Positions 6,251 through 10,618 of a DNA stretch of 10,618 bases are shown one piece after another. Each line of letters starts with the position of its first letter. Position 1 is the stretch's first letter. The notes under the pieces are model-generated. The model was not told the origin of the DNA and did no database searches. It saw nothing but the letters and a program-made list of their open reading frames with translations. Made by a program: the position numbers and the translations under genes. Origin of the DNA: Betaproteobacteria bacterium (GTDB lineage Bacteria; Pseudomonadota; Gammaproteobacteria; Burkholderiales; Ferrovaceae); contig JAGWPH010000241.1 in assembly GCA_028870615.1 (NCBI GenBank), positions 1-10,618 of the forward strand. The letters are read 5' to 3'.

Positions 6251-7425
6251 TTGTTTGCGTGTTCCATTAAACGTTGTTTAAGCCAGCCTTGCTGGTTGAC
6301 GATATTCATACCCCAATTGCGCAATCCCGGCAGACCCCAGCGATCGGACCCGAACAAACGAAACAGCCCATCGGTAAGTCCCTGCATGGCCAGCACCGGC
6401 TCACGCCGGGCGCGCGCGTAGCGCCGCAAGACCGAAGCATCGCCGCAATCCGGACCATGACCCCGGGTGGCAAGAATAGCCGCAAGCTGCGCCGCATCCT
6501 GCAAACCGAGGTTAAGGCCCTGCCCTGCCATGGGATGTACGCCGTGAGCCGCATCACCTACCAGCACAAAGCGTGGCGCTGTAAGACGCTCCACCCGCAT
6601 CAGGCGCAGATCGAATCCTGCTGGCGCCGAGCGCTCCTCCAAATGGCCTACGCCATAGCCCACCACCGCCTGGAGTGCTGCCGTTCGCTCCGGGGGAGAA
6701 AGCGTGAGCAGATGTTCTGCATGCTCTGTTTGAGCAGACCAGACCAGCGACACATGGTTCCCCGGCAGTGGCAACAATGCGACCACCTCGCCGGGCAGAA
6801 ACCATTGGCGGGCCACCCCGTCGTGCGGGCGATCCGTGGCGTAATTGGCCACCACCGCCTTCTGGTCATAGCTCTTGAAATGAGCCGCGATGCCCATCCG
6901 TTCGCGCAGAGGGGAGTGAAGCCCATCGGCGGCCACCAGGAGGCGCGTGCGCAGCGCCCGCCCCTGTTTCAGCGTGACCCGCACATGATCCTCGAGTACC
7001 GTCACGTCCTGCAGTGTGACCGGTGCATCAATGAGGTCCGGCCCCGTTTCTCGCACCGCGCCAAGCAATCCCTCCAACATGGCGCCGGACTCGGCGATAA
7101 ACCCCAGCGGTGCGCCACTCCCCGGGGCCGGGGCAAATTGCAGCTGCCCCTGGGCGTCACCCCACAGCGCCATTTCGCGGATGCGCTGAATGCGTTCGGG
7201 GTCCATGCGCCCCCAGGCACCCACTGCTTCCAGTAGGGACTGGCTGGCGAGGCTCATGGCATAGATGCGTTGATCGAAACCTGGGACTGGTTGAAAGCGC
7301 GGCAACGGGGCGTGATCCAGCACCCGGACGCGCTGTCCTGACTGGCGCAGCGCCAGCCCCAGGGCAATACCGGTAATGCCGGCACCGACGATGAGCACAT
7401 CCAACGGGGTCTCCGCTCGCGCCAT
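6247..7425 (-). CDS. UbiH/UbiI-family FAD-dependent ubiquinone hydroxylase
   Basis: Flavoprotein monooxygenase of the UbiH/UbiF/UbiI/UbiM/COQ6 family, which hydroxylates the aromatic ring of ubiquinone precursors at the inner membrane. The ATG at 7425 was chosen because it lies two bases after the ubiH stop (TGAGCATG) and gives MARAETPLDVLIVGAGITG; the frame is open further upstream only as overlap with ubiH. At 392 residues it has the usual length. Motifs are GAGITG (14-19) for FAD, VAADG (164-168), and GDAAHGVHPMAGQG (290-303) for FAD ribityl binding. YDQKAVVANYATDRPHDGVARQWF resembles the UbiI (VisC) version more than UbiH or UbiF. Which ring position it modifies cannot be read from sequence alone; C5 (UbiI-like) is the leading guess. 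Confidence 0.88.
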   Translation of the reverse strand: MARAETPLDVLIVGAGITGIALGLALRQSGQRVRVLDHAPLPRFQPVPGFDQRIYAMSLASQSLLEAVGAWGRMDPERIQRIREMALWGDAQGQLQFAPAPGSGAPLGFIAESGAMLEGLLGAVRETGPDLIDAPVTLQDVTVLEDHVRVTLKQGRALRTRLLVAADGLHSPLRERMGIAAHFKSYDQKAVVANYATDRPHDGVARQWFLPGEVVALLPLPGNHVSLVWSAQTEHAEHLLTLSPPERTAALQAVVGYGVGHLEERSAPAGFDLRLMRVERLTAPRFVLVGDAAHGVHPMAGQGLNLGLQDAAQLAAILATRGHGPDCGDASVLRRYARARREPVLAMQGLTDGLFRLFGSDRWGLPGLRNWGMNIVNQQGWLKQRLMEHANK

Positions 7426-7427
7426 GC

Positions 7428-8609
7428 TCAGCTTCTCGAAGACATGCCAAACATCATGACTCGGGCCAACGCGCGGCGCGTGATGGGCAACAGGTTCATG
7501 GCAGTCAACGCGTTGCCACGCAGCAGAGGCAAGAGCGGCAATCGATTGGAGAATCCGGTCACCAGCGCATGGGTCAGGCCAATCCCGGCGCGCCGATCGC
7601 GCGCGCGCAACCGCACGTATCGCGCCAGCATGTCGGCACTTCCCAAGGTTTCGCGGGACACCCCCTGCGCCACCTGGCACAGTCCTGCGGCATCGCGTAG
7701 CCCCAGATTAAATCCTTGCCCGGCCACCGGATGCATGGTCTGGGCCGCATTGCCGATGCATACTGCGTGGGGGCGCGTGACCTGCTTCACCACTTTCAGC
7801 GTGAGCGGAAACCAACTGCGCGCGTTCACCCGTAAAAACTGTCCGGCACGATCGCCAAAATAGCGTTGCAGGCGCGCCAAAAAAACCTCATCGGGTAATG
7901 CCACCAGCGCTTCCACTTCGGCCTGAGTGCCAGTCCACACCAGCGCATAGTGGCGCTCAAAAGGAAGCAAGGCCACCGGCCCGGAAGGTGTAAAGCGTTC
8001 ATAGGCGCGCCCCCGGGGCGTTTCATTGGTATGCACTTGCGCCACCAACGCCACCTGGGCATAGGGGGATTCTTTCGGCGTGCCGAAGGTCGCTGCGGTG
8101 AGTGCACGTCCGCCATCGGCCAAGACCGCGAGGCGCGCCACACAGGACTGTGCTGTCACCCCCTCCCCCCAATGGATTTCAGTCTTGTCCTCGTGAGGGA
8201 TAACGCGCGTGACTGCGGCACCGGTGACCACTTCTATGGAAGTCGCTGTCAGGGCGCGCGCCAATGCTTCCACTAACGCGTTGTAGCGCATCACATACCC
8301 CAGCGCCGGCACTCTGGCGTCCTCTGCTGTAATCACGGTCTGGCCAAAATGACCCTTCTGGGTGACATGGATGTTGGTGATCGGCGTGACCTCTGACGCT
8401 GCAGGCCAGGCCCCGAGATCCTCCAGAATCAATTTGCTGCCATAAGCAATGGCAAGTGTGCGCCGATCATCGGCCAGCATTGAAGCGCGCGCCTCCAGCA
8501 AGGTCACCCCATGTCCGGCGCGAGCAAGCCCCAGGGCCGCAGCGGCTCCCACGGGACCCCCACCGACGATGACAATGTCTTTGCAAACCATACCTTTCGC
8601 GGCCTTCAT
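7428..8609 (-). CDS. ubiH: 2-octaprenyl-6-methoxyphenol hydroxylase UbiH
   Basis: FAD monooxygenase thought to add the C1 hydroxyl in ubiquinone biosynthesis, in a membrane-associated complex. The start is set at the ATG at 8609, which overlaps the pepP stop as ATGA and gives 393 residues; alternatives are a GTG at 8624 and an ATG at 8591 that keeps the whole Rossmann fold. Motifs are GGGPVG (16-21), DRRTLAIAYGS, the UbiH-like TNIHVTQKGHFG and VPALGYV, and GNAAQTMHPVAGQGFNLG (286-303), which matches the E. coli UbiH block GNAAQTLHPIAGQGFNLG almost exactly. The middle DG motif reads LADGGRAL. It is coupled to the second hydroxylase downstream. Assignment to UbiH rather than UbiF rests on the Asn in GNAAQ and the IHV segment. 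Confidence 0.9.
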   Translation of the reverse strand: MKAAKGMVCKDIVIVGGGPVGAAAALGLARAGHGVTLLEARASMLADDRRTLAIAYGSKLILEDLGAWPAASEVTPITNIHVTQKGHFGQTVITAEDARVPALGYVMRYNALVEALARALTATSIEVVTGAAVTRVIPHEDKTEIHWGEGVTAQSCVARLAVLADGGRALTAATFGTPKESPYAQVALVAQVHTNETPRGRAYERFTPSGPVALLPFERHYALVWTGTQAEVEALVALPDEVFLARLQRYFGDRAGQFLRVNARSWFPLTLKVVKQVTRPHAVCIGNAAQTMHPVAGQGFNLGLRDAAGLCQVAQGVSRETLGSADMLARYVRLRARDRRAGIGLTHALVTGFSNRLPLLPLLRGNALTAMNLLPITRRALARVMMFGMSSRS

Positions 8610-9946
8610 GCTTTGCCCATCCACGCTTCAATCGCTTCGATGGTCTTCGGGGCCTCTGCGGTCAACACCGTGTGTCCTGATGCCGTCACCACCACATCGT
8701 CCTCAATGCGAATGCCAATGTGATGAAAAGCTTTGGGCACTCCCGTCCCGGGCCGCACGTACAGACCCGGCTCCACGGTCAGCACCATGCCTGCCTGCAG
8801 GCGACGCGAGCGGCCGGCGCGGGTGTACTCGCCCACATCATGCACATCGCGGCCCAGCCAATGTCCGGTGCGATGCATGTAAAAGCGGCGGTAGTCGCCG
8901 GACTCGATGACCCCCGCGACGGTACCGCGACAAATTTTGAGATCAATCAGCCCACGCACCAGCACTTCAAGTGCCGCCTGGTGGTATGCGGCAAAAGGGG
9001 CGCCGGGTTTAATGGTCCGAAGTGCTGCCATCTGCGCGGCCAGCACAATCTCATAGAGGGCGCGCTGCGCCCCGGAAAAGGTGCCGTTGACCGGAAAGGT
9101 GCGGCTGATGTCTGAGGCGTAGCCCTGCCACTCACAACCCGCGTCAATCAACAACAGATCGCCAGCCTTGAGCAGCGCACCATTCTTCACATAGTGCAAC
9201 ACGCAGGCGTTGGGGCCTCCCGCCACGATGGAGGGATACGCCGGGGCCTCCGAACCGTGACGACGAAATTCGTGCAGCAGCTCGGCTTCCACTTCAAATT
9301 CGTAGCGTCCAGGTTGCGTAAACTGCATGGCGCGCCGATGGGCCAACACCGAAATGGCCGCCGCCTGTTTCATCAGTTTCAGCTCACCCGCATCCTTGAT
9401 CAGACGCATCTCATCCAGCGCATGGCGCACTTCGCACAACGCCGCCGGGGCCGTCACGCCGCTGCGGACCTGCTTGCGCACGGCATTCAACCATCCGGTC
9501 ACACGCTTGTCCCAGGTCTCATCCAGCCCGATGGGGGTATGTAAGGCAGGGCGATTGACAAGCAGCCCGGGCATACGTGCTTCCAGTTGCGCAATGGGAT
9601 AGGCTTCATCCACACCGTAACGGGTCCGGGCCGCCCGCGGGCCGACGCGATGGCCATCCCAGATTTCGCTTTGGGCGTCGCGCGGCAGGCAAAACAGCAC
9701 CGAACGAGGCGCACGCCCCCCCACCAATACCAACACCGCTTCGGGTTCGTGAAAGCCGGTGAGGTAATGGAAATGGCTGTCCCAACGATAGAGGTAATGG
9801 GTATCCGCATTGCGCAGGCGCTCGGGTGCCGTGGGGATAACGGCGACACCGCCCTGCAGGGCGCGCGCCAGACGGCGGCGCCGGGCTTGGTACGTAGCGC
9901 AGCTGGGGTCAGGCCTTGATTTTTTTTCAGTGACGGCGCGATTCAA
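8606..9946 (-). CDS. pepP: Xaa-Pro aminopeptidase (M24B), non-ATG start
   Basis: Dimetal aminopeptidase P that removes N-terminal residues preceding proline. After an N-terminal AMP_N domain (VIPTAPERLRNADTHYLYR, HYLTGFHEPEAVLVL), the M24 catalytic domain shows all five metal ligands: D268 in LLIDAG, D279 in SDISRTFP, H362 in HRTGHW, E392 in TVEPGLY and E415 in RIEDD, counted from the start given here. There is no in-frame ATG before the conserved region. The TTG at 9946 was preferred because GGAGA at 9957-9953 sits six bases upstream; another TTG at 9964 overlaps the murU stop as TTGA but has no such site. Either start puts the first residues (NRAVTEKKSRPDP) inside the 84-bp repeat, so this N-terminus is repeat-derived. 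Length is 446 residues against 441 for E. coli. The stop overlaps ubiH. Confidence 0.88.
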   Translation of the reverse strand: MNRAVTEKKSRPDPSCATYQARRRRLARALQGGVAVIPTAPERLRNADTHYLYRWDSHFHYLTGFHEPEAVLVLVGGRAPRSVLFCLPRDAQSEIWDGHRVGPRAARTRYGVDEAYPIAQLEARMPGLLVNRPALHTPIGLDETWDKRVTGWLNAVRKQVRSGVTAPAALCEVRHALDEMRLIKDAGELKLMKQAAAISVLAHRRAMQFTQPGRYEFEVEAELLHEFRRHGSEAPAYPSIVAGGPNACVLHYVKNGALLKAGDLLLIDAGCEWQGYASDISRTFPVNGTFSGAQRALYEIVLAAQMAALRTIKPGAPFAAYHQAALEVLVRGLIDLKICRGTVAGVIESGDYRRFYMHRTGHWLGRDVHDVGEYTRAGRSRRLQAGMVLTVEPGLYVRPGTGVPKAFHHIGIRIEDDVVVTASGHTVLTAEAPKTIEAIEAWMGKA

Positions 9947-9988
9947 ATTCTGTCTCCAGTTCAAGGACTGGCATTGAGGTCTGGCCCC
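9905..9988 (-). repeat. 84-bp MITE/REPIN-like element with inverted ends across the murU-pepP junction
   Basis: Read on the minus strand the element opens with GGGGCCAGACCTCAATG and closes with TCAAGGCCTGACCCC; the last 15 bases at each end match as inverted repeats at about 11 of 15 positions. The ends match the GGGG(y)CAGACCT motif at 4826 and 5486. It covers the last codons and stop of murU (encoding LGPDLNASP) and the start region of pepP, including an A8 run (GAAAAAAAATC). No transposase is in the window, so any mobility would be in trans. Mobile nature is inferred from the repeated motif and its placement. Confidence 0.6.
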
Positions 9989-10618
9989 AATTCCAATTGT
10001 TCCAAATCGGCCGCGGTGCCCACATTGACCCAGCGACCGCGATAGTATTCGCCACTCAATACATTGCGCGCTACAGCAGCGTGTAGCAGGGGACCCAATT
10101 CGGCAGGTTGTCCTGGAGGCAATGCTTCGAAAAAACGGCGGCGGAAAACGCCCATGTTGCCATAGGTACCGGCGTTTTGCCCCACTGCCGTCACGCGGTC
10201 ATCCAGTAACGAAAAATCCTGCGGATAACGCGGGTCATCCACCAGCACCAGATGGGCCTCGGTAGTCCCTGCGGGATCGGCGATAAAGGCCTCCAGTGGT
10301 GCGTGCAAGCGCGCGTAACGGTAGGTGGTGTAAAGATCGGCACTGACCAGCAGGAAAGCCGGCGCCGTCAATAACGGCAAGGCCGTGGCCACGCCCCCCG
10401 CAGTGCCCAGCGCCGTGCCTTCGCGCGACCAGCGCACGGTCACGCCCCAGCGTGCGCCATCGCCGATGGCGCCTTCGATCTGCTCCCCCAGCCAGGCATG
10501 ATTGATGACAAGATCAGTGAATCCGGCTGCCGCGAGACGCTCCACTTGCCACACGATCAGAGGCTTGCCATGTACCAACTGGAGCGGTTTGGGCACCCGA
10601 TCCGTGAGCGGGCGCATA
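9961..10618 (-). CDS. murU: N-acetylmuramate-1-phosphate uridylyltransferase-like nucleotidyltransferase, 5' partial
   Basis: Sugar-nucleotidyltransferase of the GT-A-like NTP_transferase family, probably MurU of the AmgK-MurU pathway, which converts recycled MurNAc-1-phosphate and UTP to UDP-MurNAc in the cytoplasm and bypasses de novo synthesis. The window begins inside the pyrophosphorylase loop; the ATG at 10617 is the internal methionine of the usual GxRMRPLTD motif, so about 15-20 N-terminal residues are missing. Visible blocks are RMRPLTDRVPKPL, VINHAWLGEQIE, GTALGTAGG, the SADLY metal-site segment (family usually NGD), TYGNMGVF and the C-terminal SGEYYRGRWVNVGT, all close to MurU of Pseudomonas by recall. 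The C-terminal tail LGPDLNASP is encoded by the 84-bp repeat. A mannose- or glucose-1-phosphate nucleotidyltransferase is the alternative; the SGEYYRGRWVNVGT tail favours MurU. Confidence 0.85.
   Translation of the reverse strand, partial: MRPLTDRVPKPLQLVHGKPLIVWQVERLAAAGFTDLVINHAWLGEQIEGAIGDGARWGVTVRWSREGTALGTAGGVATALPLLTAPAFLLVSADLYTTYRYARLHAPLEAFIADPAGTTEAHLVLVDDPRYPQDFSLLDDRVTAVGQNAGTYGNMGVFRRRFFEALPPGQPAELGPLLHAAVARNVLSGEYYRGRWVNVGTAADLEQLELGPDLNASP

Noticed and set aside
6330..6345. GGCAGACCCC resembling the repeat motif within the hydroxylase gene
   Set aside because: It encodes conserved-looking residues (GLPGLRN) in frame and lacks the GGGG and CCTyAA parts, so it is a chance match.
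6274..7236. Long open frame on the + strand opposite the second ubiquinone hydroxylase
   Set aside because: It is antisense to a clearly conserved gene, has no recognisable domain or ribosome-binding site, and long antisense frames are common in GC-rich DNA.
1..10618. CRISPR array, tRNA or rRNA gene, prophage or transposase
   Set aside because: No regularly spaced repeats, cloverleaf, rRNA segment or transposase/integrase motif was found on either strand.

Overview
The window looks like a chromosomal segment of a GC-rich proteobacterium, most likely a betaproteobacterium (Nitrosomonadales-like). The reasons are the order glyQ-glyS-gmhB-plsC-ygjP, the MurU-type cell-wall recycling gene next to pepP, and paired UbiH-family hydroxylases in one operon with dsbC. 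This placement comes from memory of gene order and protein similarity; no search was run.

Left block (+ strand, 1-4820): a tightly coupled operon. It holds the 3' part of glyQ and complete glyS (the two glycyl-tRNA synthetase subunits), gmhB (heptose bisphosphate phosphatase for LPS core), and one long frame joining a PlsC-type lysophospholipid acyltransferase to a YgjP/DUF45 zinc-hydrolase domain. The genes overlap by ATGA or are separated by a few bases. The last two functions are normally separate neighbouring genes, so the joined frame is unusual.

Centre (4821-5536), between the converging blocks: a visibly AT-richer cassette with a HigBA-type toxin-antitoxin locus. The toxin frame is broken by an in-frame TAA, yet the family's C-terminal tail is still readable after it and ends VDSH instead of the usual VDYH. 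The antitoxin is intact. Two perfect 10-bp palindromes overlap the promoter just before the toxin start. The cassette is flanked in direct orientation by two copies of a GGGG(y)CAGACCT motif.

Right block (- strand, 5537-10618): transcribed murU (5' end outside the window) -> pepP -> ubiH -> a second UbiH/UbiI-family hydroxylase -> dsbC, nearly all with start/stop overlaps. It combines peptidoglycan recycling, an X-Pro aminopeptidase, two ubiquinone ring hydroxylases and a periplasmic disulfide isomerase.

The same GGGG(y)CAG(r)CCT motif appears twice more, as inverted ends of an 84-bp element at 9905-9988. That element forms the C-terminal tail of MurU, the gene junction, and the N-terminus of PepP, which has no in-frame ATG start and seems to begin at TTG inside the element. 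A family of small palindromic repeats that has shaped gene ends and a toxin-antitoxin cassette is the most notable theme. I do not see a wholly new multi-gene system.
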